This document shows, piece after piece, positions 1 to 6,708 of a stretch of DNA of 64,000 nt (its first letter is position 1; each line of letters opens with the position of its first letter). Under the pieces are notes generated by a model, which saw nothing but the letters and a program-made list of their open reading frames with translations, was not told the origin of the DNA and did no database searches. This DNA is from Angustibacter sp049994355 (lineage in GTDB: Bacteria; Actinomycetota; Actinomycetes; Actinomycetales; Angustibacteraceae). The position numbers and the translations under genes were made by a program. The DNA lies in contig NZ_CP188257.1 of the NCBI RefSeq assembly GCF_049994355.1, positions 4,526,001 to 4,590,000 of the forward strand, in the 5' to 3' direction.

Positions 1-184
1 CGGCGTCAGCGGAGCCAGCGCCTGCCGAATCCCCCGCTCCGACCCGGTTGTTGACGACGACGGTCGCCCCGGCAGCGGCGAGCCGCATCGCAAAGGCCCG
101 CCCCAGTCCCTTGCCCGCTCCCGTGACCAACCCGAAGCGACCGGCGAGCGGCCGTGCGGGATCCACGGCTACCCGATCACCCAC
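1..184 (-). CDS. Short-chain dehydrogenase/reductase, N-terminal part
   Basis: Only the first 61 residues lie in the window; the gene runs off the left edge. The glycine-rich dinucleotide-binding motif TGAGKGLG is at residues 21-28, followed by beta-alpha-beta sequence ending in VVVNNR, as in the SDR Rossmann fold of 3-oxoacyl or hydroxyacyl dehydrogenases. The GTG start overlaps the stop of the upstream thiolase-like gene by 8 nt, so the two are translationally coupled. With a thiolase-like partner, a role in acyl-CoA or steroid side-chain metabolism is likely, but the substrate cannot be read from this fragment. Confidence 0.8.
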   Translation of the reverse strand, partial: MGDRVAVDPARPLAGRFGLVTGAGKGLGRAFAMRLAAAGATVVVNNRVGAGDSAGAGSADA

Positions 185-1409
185 GCGGCACCCGCTCGAG
201 CAGGACCGCGACCCCCAAGCCTGCCGCACCGCTGACCGCGGCAACTGCGTAGCGGCCGTCGCGGGCTTCGAGCTCGTCGATGCACTGCCCCACCAGGATG
301 GCGCCGGTCGCTCCGAAGGCGTGGCCCATCGCGATGGTGCCACCGTTGGGGTTGAGGCGGTCCGGGCCGGCGTCGAGTGCACTGCGGAAACGCAGGCAGA
401 GCGCGGCGAACGCTTCGGCGAACTCGAACACGTCGATGTCGGCCGGCCTCAAGCCAGCCTTGGCGATCACCTGCTCGACAGCGGTCTGGCCGGCGGTGAG
501 CATGATGACTGGGTCGGTGCTCGCTGTGACACTGGCAACGACTCGCGCCCGCGGACGAAGGCCGGTTCGCTCGGCAGAGCGCGCCGACCCGAGCAGCAGC
601 AGCGCCGCACCGTCGGCCACCGCCGGCGACGTGCCAACCGTGTGCAGGTGTCTGATCTCGCCCAGGTGCGGGTGGTGTGAGAGGGCCAGCGCATCCTGCC
701 CAGCATCGCCCAGCCCGGCGAACGCCGGCTCCAGGGCAGCCAGCGACTCGCGGGTCGTGCCGGGTCGAACCAGCTCGTCGCGATCGAAAACGGCCCCGTC
801 GGCCAGGGTGATCGGCACGACACTGTTCGCGTAGAAGCCCGCGGCCCACGCGGCTGTGGCCTTCTGCTGCGTCTCCAGGCCGTAGGCGTCGAGCTCGTCA
901 CGATCGAAGCCCTCGATGGTGGCGTTCAGGTCGGCGGCGACACCCATGTGGATGGAGCCGATCCGGTTAATCACCAGCTCGTCCGTCCACAGCGGGCCGC
1001 CGTCACTGAACATCGGCACCCGCGAGACGCTCTCGACGCCACCGGCGATGGCCAGGTCGATGTCGCCGCCGCGGATCCGGCCAGCGGTCTGCGCCACCGC
1101 ATCGACTCCGGAGGCGCAGAAGCGGTTCAGGGTCGCCCCGGGCACCGTGTCCGGCCAGCCCGCCATCAGGACCGACGTCCTGGCGATGTTCGCACCCTGC
1201 TCGGCCACCTGGGCGGCGTTGCCGATGACCACGTCCTCGACGGCGCCAGGGTCGAGCCCGGTTCGCCCAGCGAGCGCCTGATGTAGGTGGACGAGCGCGT
1301 CGACCGGGGTGATCGAGTGCAGGGAGCCGGTGGGTCCTCCCTTGCCACGGGGGGTGCGCACGAAGTCGAAGACGTAGACGTCCGGCCGCGTCCCCGATGT
1401 TGTAGTCAC
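177..1409 (-). CDS. Thiolase-family protein with atypical active site
   Basis: The protein has 410 residues from GTG at 1409; an in-frame reading extends to 1469 but has no better start. The N-terminus (YVFDFVRTPRGKG) is typical of acetyl-CoA acyltransferases. The nucleophilic Cys is present in NRFCASGVD (Cys98). The glycine loop reads NPNGGTIAMGHAFGATGA and keeps the His. Two usual catalytic elements are changed: NEAFA reads AEAFA, and the C-terminal CxGGG motif reads VSGAAGLG with no Cys. The fold is clearly thiolase, but claisen/thiolysis chemistry may be altered. It is coupled to an SDR and divergent from a TetR gene, suggesting a small regulated lipid or steroid catabolic cluster. Confidence 0.85.
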   Translation of the reverse strand: MTTTSGTRPDVYVFDFVRTPRGKGGPTGSLHSITPVDALVHLHQALAGRTGLDPGAVEDVVIGNAAQVAEQGANIARTSVLMAGWPDTVPGATLNRFCASGVDAVAQTAGRIRGGDIDLAIAGGVESVSRVPMFSDGGPLWTDELVINRIGSIHMGVAADLNATIEGFDRDELDAYGLETQQKATAAWAAGFYANSVVPITLADGAVFDRDELVRPGTTRESLAALEPAFAGLGDAGQDALALSHHPHLGEIRHLHTVGTSPAVADGAALLLLGSARSAERTGLRPRARVVASVTASTDPVIMLTAGQTAVEQVIAKAGLRPADIDVFEFAEAFAALCLRFRSALDAGPDRLNPNGGTIAMGHAFGATGAILVGQCIDELEARDGRYAVAAVSGAAGLGVAVLLERVPRG

Positions 1410-1424
1410 TTCGTCAGTTGTAGT
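1399..1424. promoter_or_regulatory. Direct repeat GTTGTAGT x2 between thiolase and TetR genes
   Basis: Two exact copies of GTTGTAGT lie at 1399-1406 and 1417-1424, 18 bp apart start to start, right at the start of the thiolase gene and upstream of the divergent TetR gene. The spacing is nearly two helical turns, so one protein could contact both from one face. Binding by the neighbouring TetR is inference only. Confidence 0.3.
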
Positions 1425-1665
1425 ATGTGTCCGCACGAAAGACAAGTGCGCCGCGCGAACGTGACCCACCGAAGCGCCGGTATCGCGTCCCAGTGCCGTA
1501 CCGCGACCCGGACGCGGAACGCACTGGACTTGGCAATCGGTTGGTCAGGAGCATTGACAGAGCCTCTGATTCACCAGAGGATCGAAGCGTGCGCCACGTG
1601 CAGCAGCACGAGTGGACGCCGGGACCGAGTGCTCACGGGGATGCGATACGAAACGCGGGGTCGAG

Positions 1666-2340
1666 ATGGTAGCCAAGCAGCGAGCATCCCTGTCGCGGAA
1701 CATGATCCTGAACGCTGCCATGAGGATGGCCGACGAGCAGGGCACCCTCACGTTCTCGTTGACCCGCTTGGGCCGGGAGATGGGTGTCGACCCGACCGCC
1801 ATGTACCGGTACTTCCGGAACAAGGACGAGCTGATGCTCGCCATGGGCGATGCGGTCCTCACCGAGACGCTGGAACGCATCCCTGTCGCGGACGGGCACA
1901 TCGAGCTGTTGCGCGCGACGGCCTGGGCACTGCGCGGTAGCTACCTGAGCCGACCAGCCCTCGCCGTGACCGTCGCAGCCCGGTTCACCGGTGGCGAGTC
2001 GGAACGGCGGATGACTCAGCTGGGTCTGGACAAGCTCATGGCAGCCGGGCTGGACCGACAGACAGCCGAGAAGTTCGTCCGGACCTTCGCCGACATGGTG
2101 CTCGGCGGCATCATCATGACCGCGAACCTGTTGATGCTGCCGATTCCGCAGCAGCGCGGCGACGTCGCCATCGGCCTACGCGTCTACCACGAGGAGATGC
2201 AGCCACCTGACGCCGAGGCGGTCGAGGAGGGCCTGCGAGCGGTCCGCGAGGACTCGGACCAGACTTTCCACCTGATGCTCGAGACCTTTCTGCGTGGGCT
2301 CGAGCTCACCATCGCCGACACCGTCGCGAAGGCTTCCTAG
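1666..2340 (+). CDS. TetR/AcrR-family transcriptional regulator
   Basis: The protein has 224 residues. The N-terminal helix-turn-helix is clear: SRNMILNAAMRMADEQG leads into LTRLGREMGVDPTAMYRYF and RNKDEL. The longer C-terminal ligand domain resembles the TetR_C_1 type. I chose ATG 1666 (MVAKQRAS) over an in-frame start at 1612 because residues before it do not look like a TetR N-terminus. It is divergent from the thiolase-SDR pair and lies 55 bp upstream of an MDR oxidoreductase on the same strand, so it probably represses one or both. The ligand is unknown; an acyl-CoA or hydrophobic compound is usual for this context. Confidence 0.85.
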   Translation: MVAKQRASLSRNMILNAAMRMADEQGTLTFSLTRLGREMGVDPTAMYRYFRNKDELMLAMGDAVLTETLERIPVADGHIELLRATAWALRGSYLSRPALAVTVAARFTGGESERRMTQLGLDKLMAAGLDRQTAEKFVRTFADMVLGGIIMTANLLMLPIPQQRGDVAIGLRVYHEEMQPPDAEAVEEGLRAVREDSDQTFHLMLETFLRGLELTIADTVAKAS

Positions 2341-2395
2341 CTGCGGGCGGACCTGGCGCCCGGCGCGGGCCCCGCCGCAACGGATCGAGAGGGCT

Positions 2396-3439
2396 ATGGC
2401 AGCGGTGACAAGGGTCATCCTGGACAAGATCCCGGTCAGCGAACCCGTCCCCTCCGACTTCCGACTCGTGGGCGAAGCCACCGGGTCGGAGTTGGAACAG
2501 GGGCAGGTCACGGTGATGACCCGGATGCTTGGGCTGAACGCGGGCCTCAGGGCGAGGCTCGGCACCGGATCCTCGACGACCCTCGGGCCCGCGATCGACA
2601 TCGGTGACACCCCGCAGAGCGACGGGATCGGCCTCGTGGTGCAATCACGCCACCCAGGACTCGACGAGGGCGACTCGGTCGTCGGCTTGTTGCCTTGGGC
2701 CACCAGCTCGAACGTCGACGGCGCGCGGCTTCGTCGCCTCGAGCCAGGTGCCGACGCCCTGCGCCAGCTCACCATTCTCGGCCACGTCGGGCTTACCGCC
2801 TATGCCGGCTTGGTGACCGTCGGCAGGCTTCAACGAGGCGAGACGGTCTGGATCTCGGCGGCCGCTGGTGGCGTCGGCTGCTGTGCGGTGCAGATCGCCG
2901 ATCGACTCGGAGCCGAGGTCATCGCCAGCGCGGCCGGCGCGGAGCGCCTGAACTTCCTGCAGCGTGAGCTGAAGGTCAGGCACGTGCTGGAGCGGACGCG
3001 CGAACTGGGCCCCCAGCTGCGGGAGGCGGCCCCAGAGGGACTCGACCTGTACTTCGACTCCGTGGGGGGCGAGCATCTGGCGTCGGCCCTCGACGCCATG
3101 CGGGATCGCGGACGCATCGTGCTGGTGGGGCGCGCGGGTCGTGACCTGCGCAGGCCCGTCCTGGACGACACCTCACTGCTGATCAGGAAGCGGATCCAGA
3201 TGATCGGCTTCTCGGTGACAGACCACGAAGACGTCCGTCCGGAGCTGGAGGCCCTGGTTCTGCGGACCGACGTCGATCAGCCGATGGTCGGCGTGGCGAG
3301 CCTGCGCAACGGGATCGAGAGCATCCCCGAAGCGTTCTGCGACTTGCTGGCGGGCAAGGTCCTGGGGCGCGTCGTCGTGGAGCTTCCTGTCGCTCGCGCG
3401 CGCGAAACGCAGAGCTCCCAGGTCACTTCGAGCCTGTGA
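2396..3439 (+). CDS. MDR-family NAD(P)-dependent oxidoreductase (zinc-free)
   Basis: The 347-residue protein has an N-terminal ADH_N_2-type domain and a Rossmann domain with the motif SAAAGGVGCCAVQIA, as in zinc-independent quinone oxidoreductases, prostaglandin reductases and YncB/YfmJ-like enoyl reductases. No zinc-binding Cys/His cluster is visible. The conserved start of the catalytic region (ILGHVGLTAYAGL) matches the PTGR1 type, suggesting reduction of an alpha,beta-unsaturated carbonyl using NADPH. ATG 2396 was chosen because its N-terminus (RVILDKIPVSEPVPSDF) fits the family. It is probably co-transcribed with the TetR gene. The 3-prime end is part of a strong hairpin next to an att site. 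Confidence 0.85.
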   Translation: MAAVTRVILDKIPVSEPVPSDFRLVGEATGSELEQGQVTVMTRMLGLNAGLRARLGTGSSTTLGPAIDIGDTPQSDGIGLVVQSRHPGLDEGDSVVGLLPWATSSNVDGARLRRLEPGADALRQLTILGHVGLTAYAGLVTVGRLQRGETVWISAAAGGVGCCAVQIADRLGAEVIASAAGAERLNFLQRELKVRHVLERTRELGPQLREAAPEGLDLYFDSVGGEHLASALDAMRDRGRIVLVGRAGRDLRRPVLDDTSLLIRKRIQMIGFSVTDHEDVRPELEALVLRTDVDQPMVGVASLRNGIESIPEAFCDLLAGKVLGRVVVELPVARARETQSSQVTSSL

Positions 3440-3447
3440 CCTGGGAG
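3415..3447. terminator. Hairpin terminator at the MDR stop codon
   Basis: A perfect 12 bp inverted repeat (CTCCCAGGTCAC at 3415-3426 and its complement at 3436-3447, 9 nt loop) spans the stop codon of the oxidoreductase. There is no clear U tract. Its right arm is also the outer part of the att repeat. Confidence 0.55.
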
Positions 3448-3498
3448 TTCCGGTGGAGCCGCCTATCGGAATCGAACCGATGACCTACGCATTACGAG
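3432..3498. repeat. attL: duplicated 3-prime half of tRNA-Thr(CGT)
   Basis: The stretch 3452-3498 is identical over 47 nt to 5833-5879, the 3-prime half of the intact tRNA-Thr gene. Similarity continues outward to 3432 with four mismatches in 20 nt. A partial tRNA copy of this kind is the usual trace of a tyrosine integrase that used the tRNA 3-prime end as attachment site. This is the distal site of the element; the copy at 5813-5879 keeps the whole tRNA. Confidence 0.9.
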
Positions 3499-3710
3499 AA
3501 CCCACAGCCGCGATGAACCGCCGCCGTAGGGAAGGTCGCGCCTGCTGTGTCGGCTGATGGTGGCGCTCACTGCCTGACAGCGGTTGGCAAGACTCTGTGC
3601 CCCGGATGTGCCCCGTGGTCTCCCGGGAGTTTGAACACTCATGCGGCCCCGGCCGGTGCTGGAACACCGACCGGAGCCTCGATCGCACCCCTAGCAAGAG
3701 GAGTCCGACC

Positions 3711-4004
3711 GTGAGCAAGAGCATGAAGCACCGGCGAGCACGAGAGTCAACCACCCCCGCCGTCCAGCACCAGCCGTGGTGTCACCCTGCCGCGCACCAC
3801 AGAGATGCTGCGGGAGATCGCTGCGTGAGCCCGGGGCTTTCCCCCAGCGCTGAGGTTTCATGCTGGTTGATCGCTGACATCGATGGAGCCCGCGTGGTGG
3901 TCGACGCAGCGCCTGCGGGGATTGAGTTGGATCCGGCGGTGGCGCGATCGCTTGCCGACGACCTCGTCGCGCTGGCAACACTCGCTCGGGATGGCCGACC
4001 GTGA
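3711..4004 (+). CDS. Small DUF6907-like protein of integrative elements
   Basis: This 97-residue protein starts at GTG 3711 behind a good ribosome binding site (AAGAGGAG). The N-terminal part has a PWCHPAAHH motif (Trp-Cys followed by His residues), and the C-terminal part reads GIELDPAVARSLADDLVALATLA, an amphipathic helix. This PWC...H plus ELDPA...LA layout recalls the DUF6907 proteins that are frequent in actinobacterial phages and integrated plasmids. No function is known. Its position just inside the att site fits cargo or accessory DNA of the element. The assignment is from pattern memory and could be wrong. Confidence 0.5.
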   Translation: MSKSMKHRRARESTTPAVQHQPWCHPAAHHRDAAGDRCVSPGLSPSAEVSCWLIADIDGARVVVDAAPAGIELDPAVARSLADDLVALATLARDGRP

Positions 4005-4096
4005 ACCCCGTCGGGGTCGGCCTGGGTAAGGGGGTCGGCTACGTGGCGAGCTGGCACGTTGCGCGCGTTGGTAGTGCGTCGTACCGGTTCACCTAA

Positions 4097-4190
4097 CTTA
4101 CAACCGTGTGATTGTAGGTTGGAGAGCGCTTCGCCTACACTCTGCCCGTCAGCTGTAGGCGCGCCTACAGTTCAAGCCGTCACTGTAGGC
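4097..4190 (+). promoter_or_regulatory. fic promoter with array of TGTAGG operator half-sites
   Basis: A -35 (TTGTAG, 4112-4117) and -10 (TACACT, 4136-4141) with 18 bp spacing precede the fic gene. Overlapping and following them are TGTAGG/CCTACA half-sites: a near match at 4097-4103 inverted to one at 4113-4118, CCTACA at 4134-4139, an 18 bp perfect palindrome CTGTAGGCGCGCCTACAG at 4153-4170, and TGTAGGC at 4184-4190. Such density implies tight repression by a dimeric protein, possibly the Fic protein itself through its C-terminal winged helix. Confidence 0.65.
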
Positions 4191-4212
4191 AAACAGGCCT
4201 GGAGGCTAAACA

Positions 4213-5385
4213 GTGGAACTAGAGCGCTTCGCTCACAGTCCCGTCGGCCGGCTCGTCCCGATCAAGTTCACTGATCCTAGGACGGATAGAGCGGTTAGCC
4301 ACTCCGCGTTCATTCCGGACCCTCTGCCTCCTGAGGTGTCCATGAGAACGGCTACCTTCAAGTTGATCAGCGAGGCCGAGAGGGAGTTGGGCCGCCTGGA
4401 CGCACAGGTTCGCGCACTGCCGAACCCGAGACTTCTCCTGCGGCCGGCTCTTTCTCGCGAAGCGGTTAGCACGTCCGCACTGGAAGGTACTTTTGCGCCT
4501 CTGTCAGAGGTATTCGCGGCCGAGCATCTCGCTGAGCGAAAGCAGACACCGGAAGTTCGTGAGATTCAAAACTACACGAATGCGGCAGTCCTGGGCCTAA
4601 AACTGATCACGTCGAAGCCGATCTGCTTTTCCGTAGCCGCTGAGCTCCAAGCGGAGCTAGTACGCGGTACGAGAGGGGAATCGTTCGACTCTGGACAGAT
4701 GCGTAAGCGGCTTGTTTGCATCGGTGACAGCGGTCGAGGGATTGAGAATTCACGATTTGTTCCCGCGCCCTCGGGACCGGAATTGGTTGAAGGAATTAGC
4801 GCATGGGAGAAGTGGGTCAACAGCGACAACGACATGCCTTTCATCGCACGATTGGCGCTAAGTCACTATCAGTTTGAGACCCTGCACCCATTTAGTGATG
4901 GCAATGGTCGTATCGGACGACTCCTGATCTCACTCCAACTGGTTGAGGACAAGGTGCTGCAGTATCCCGTCCTCAATCTGTCGTCATGGCTGGAGCCGCG
5001 GCGCCAGGAGTACACCGATCAGCTGTTGAATGTCAGCGCGACCGGTGACTACGACGCCTGGATCGCCTTCTTTGCTCGCGGGGTTCGTGAGCAGGCAGTC
5101 ACGAGCTCGGAAACAGTCAGTCGTCTCGTCGACACCCAGACTTCACTCATCGAGAGGGTGCTGGCCGCAGGCAAGAAGGGCGTCATTGTTGAGTTGGCGA
5201 GGGACCTCATTGGCAGCCCGGTTGTCAGCGTTAGCGACGTCAGGAAGAAGTTTGGCATCGCGAACACGAGCGCTCGCTCAGTCGTACTTGCCCTGGTGGA
5301 ACTGGAGATCCTTCGACCGATCGAGGGCATCACGTACGGGAAGCTCTACATGTGCCAGGACGTGTACCGCGCGCTCACCGACTGA
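4213..5385 (+). CDS. Fic-domain AMP-transferase with N-terminal inhibitory helix
   Basis: The 390-residue protein contains the complete Fic motif HPFSDGNGRIGR at residues 225-236, with the catalytic His225. Upstream, T87-x3-E91-G92 (TSALEG) matches the (S/T)xxxE(G/N) inhibitory motif, placing it in class II, where the inhibitory helix is in the same chain. The C-terminal ~100 residues form a likely winged helix (VVSVSDVRKKFGIANTSARSVV). Fic enzymes transfer AMP from ATP to a hydroxyl side chain of a target protein. GTG 4213 has GGAGG about 9 nt upstream. Its base composition is lower in GC than flanking genes, consistent with transfer. No separate antitoxin gene is visible. The target is unknown. 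Confidence 0.9.
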   Translation: MELERFAHSPVGRLVPIKFTDPRTDRAVSHSAFIPDPLPPEVSMRTATFKLISEAERELGRLDAQVRALPNPRLLLRPALSREAVSTSALEGTFAPLSEVFAAEHLAERKQTPEVREIQNYTNAAVLGLKLITSKPICFSVAAELQAELVRGTRGESFDSGQMRKRLVCIGDSGRGIENSRFVPAPSGPELVEGISAWEKWVNSDNDMPFIARLALSHYQFETLHPFSDGNGRIGRLLISLQLVEDKVLQYPVLNLSSWLEPRRQEYTDQLLNVSATGDYDAWIAFFARGVREQAVTSSETVSRLVDTQTSLIERVLAAGKKGVIVELARDLIGSPVVSVSDVRKKFGIANTSARSVVLALVELEILRPIEGITYGKLYMCQDVYRALTD

Positions 5386-5424
5386 TGGTGGCAAGAACAG
5401 ACACCGACCTAATAGCGGAGCATG

Positions 5425-5812
5425 AGAGCGCGACGGAGGCCCGGGGCAACGCGCGGCTGGGAAGGGCGGTGAGCAGCTGCTGTTCACCGCGCCTCGCGGC
5501 GGGCCGCTGCGGATCAACAACTGGCGTCCTCGTGTGTTCGATCCGGCGTGCCGAACCTCTGGGCTGAGTGGCATCACTCCGCACGACCTCCGGCACACCG
5601 CGGCCTCCCTGGCCGTGTCGGCCGGTGCCAACGTCAAGGCAGTGCAGCGGATGCTCGGGCACGCCTCGGCGGCGATGACGCTCGACGTGTACGCCGGACT
5701 GTTCGGCGACGACCTGGACGACGTAGCCGACCGGCTGGACGCCGTTGTGCCCCCGATGTGCCCCCAAGTCGACGCGGACCTCGGAACGACGGACCCCCAG
5801 GCCGCGGGATGA
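5425..5812 (+). pseudogene. Tyrosine integrase, C-terminal fragment
   Basis: Reading in one frame after a TGA at about 5422, the sequence encodes a C-terminal integrase segment: LLFTAPRGGPLR, then the HDLRH box (His-x-x-Arg), LGHASAAMT (second His) and the nucleophile Tyr in LDVYAGLF. The N-terminal arm, core-binding domain and the first catalytic Arg are absent, and no start codon precedes the fragment in a sensible place. It lies immediately beside the intact tRNA-Thr, as integrases of tRNA-targeting elements do. A short protein from GTG 5534 is possible but would not be an active recombinase. Confidence 0.85.
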
Positions 5813-5830
5813 GCCTGCGACCTGGGGGTC
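5802..5830. terminator. Hairpin between int remnant and tRNA-Thr
   Basis: A 10 bp stem (GACCCCCAGG at 5802-5811, complement at 5821-5830) overlaps the stop of the integrase fragment and lies just past the 3-prime end of the minus-strand tRNA, so it may end transcription from both sides. Confidence 0.5.
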
Positions 5831-5879
5831 CGGGTGGAGCCGCCTATCGGAATCGAACCGATGACCTACGCATTACGAG
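5813..5879. repeat. attR: copy overlapping intact tRNA-Thr
   Basis: Partner of 3432-3498. The last 47 nt (5833-5879) are identical between copies and cover the CCA end, acceptor 3-prime strand, T arm and anticodon region of the tRNA. Confidence 0.9.
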
Positions 5880-5911
5880 TGCGTCGCTCTGGCCGACTGA
5901 GCTAAGGCGGC
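5835..5911 (-). tRNA. tRNA-Thr (anticodon CGT)
   Basis: The minus strand folds into a full cloverleaf of 77 nt including an encoded CCA: acceptor stem GCCGCCT/AGGCGGC, D arm with GCTC/GAGC, anticodon stem ACGCA/TGCGT around the loop CTCGTAA, five-nt variable loop and T arm ATCGG/CCGAT. The anticodon CGT reads the threonine codon ACG. The discriminator base is T. It is the integration site of the element to its left. Confidence 0.95.
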
Positions 5912-5939
5912 AGCACCCCACGAAGGGGCACGAGCATCG

Positions 5940-5945
5940 AGTATA
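5940..5945 (-). promoter_or_regulatory. -10 box of tRNA-Thr
   Basis: On the minus strand TATACT lies about 29 nt before the mature 5-prime end of the tRNA. The leader between them contains a small CCCC/GGGG hairpin. A convincing -35 was not found. Confidence 0.5.
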
Positions 5946-5974
5946 GAGGGCCCCGGGCACTGCTCGTGCACGCG

Positions 5975-6637
5975 TCATGGCGCTAGCAGCACTCGCGTCC
6001 AGATGTCGGTCAGCAGCCGCTCGATGTCCGCCACCCCGAGCCCACGCGTGGTCAACAGCTCGTAGTACTCCGTCGCGTTGGTCGACCAGATGAAATCGGC
6101 CACCTGGTCGTCCGTCAGGTCCGTCCGCAGCTCGCCGGTCTCGCGCAGGTCGGCCGCGAACAGCCGCATGTTGTCGGCACGCCGCTGCCCGAACGCGGCC
6201 AGCGCCTGCGCAGCCGTCGGGTCCGTACCCGCGGCCTGACGCAGCGCCGCCACCAGGGGCACCACCTGCTGGTGTCGGCTTGCGATGGCCCGGGCATACG
6301 TGGCCAGCTTCGCGCGGGCGCCCTGCGCCTCACGGACCGCGCGCACGTAGTCCCGCTCCTGCGCGCTCGTCGGCACCGCCTGCGGCTGCTCCGGCTGGTG
6401 GCCGGCGAGCGCCTCGTCGACCAGCGCGAGGATCAGCTGGGGCTTGCGGCCGACCGCGGCGTACACGGTGTCCACGGCGACGCCGGCCGTGCGCGCGACC
6501 TGGGTGACCGTCGTCCCGGCGTAGCCCTGAGCGGTGAACAGCTGGTGCGCAGCACGCAGGACGGCCACCCGCGTCGCCGCCGCCTGCGCCGCGCGCTGCG
6601 GCGAGCGGTATGGGCGGGTCTTGACCGGACGGCTCAC
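5975..6637 (-). CDS. TetR-family transcriptional regulator
   Basis: The 220-residue protein begins at GTG 6637 (SRPVKTRPYRSPQRAAQAAATR) with AAGG upstream; a longer in-frame reading adds residues unlike the family. The HTH region reads LRAAHQLFTAQGYAGTTVTQVARTAGVAVDTVYAAVGRK, which is typical of TetR proteins. The C-terminal ligand domain is Ala-rich and helical with no recognisable ligand signature. It is divergent from a cupin gene, and a pair of 12 bp direct repeats lies between the two genes, so it probably controls the cupin gene and itself. Confidence 0.85.
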   Translation of the reverse strand: MSRPVKTRPYRSPQRAAQAAATRVAVLRAAHQLFTAQGYAGTTVTQVARTAGVAVDTVYAAVGRKPQLILALVDEALAGHQPEQPQAVPTSAQERDYVRAVREAQGARAKLATYARAIASRHQQVVPLVAALRQAAGTDPTAAQALAAFGQRRADNMRLFAADLRETGELRTDLTDDQVADFIWSTNATEYYELLTTRGLGVADIERLLTDIWTRVLLAP

Positions 6638-6655
6638 GAGACCTACCTTAGCAAT

Positions 6656-6682
6656 ATTCGGCAGAACGCCATTCGGACGAAC
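6656..6682. promoter_or_regulatory. Tandem ATTCGG-N3-GAAC repeats between tetR and cupin genes
   Basis: ATTCGGCAGAAC (6656-6667) and ATTCGGACGAAC (6671-6682) are 12-mers differing at two positions and set 15 bp apart. Each has internal TTCG/GAA symmetry. They sit between the two divergent starts and are the likely operator of the TetR protein. Confidence 0.45.
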
Positions 6683-6708
6683 TGCTGACAACGGCACGGA
6701 GGTGCCTC

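Larger units (their letters stand above)
3432..5879. mobile_element. Remnant integrative element in tRNA-Thr(CGT)
   Basis: About 2.4 kb lies between the two tRNA-derived repeats. It holds a small DUF6907-like gene, a Fic-domain gene with AT-richer codon use than its surroundings, and the C-terminal part of a tyrosine integrase next to the intact tRNA, the usual place for int. The N-terminal two thirds of the integrase, an excisionase and transfer or replication genes are missing, so the element looks decayed and immobile, with the Fic gene kept as cargo. Confidence 0.85.

Noticed and set aside
3595..3620. TGTGCCCC...GATGTGCCCC just inside attL resembles the end of the integrase gene at 5747-5770.
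   Set aside because: The similarity covers about 20 nt of simple G/C-rich sequence and has no further support; it could be an earlier integration trace but cannot be told from chance.
4213..5385. The idea that the Fic gene and the small gene at 3711 form a toxin-antitoxin pair.
   Set aside because: They are 208 bp apart with a separate promoter and operator array between them, and the Fic protein carries its own inhibitory motif.
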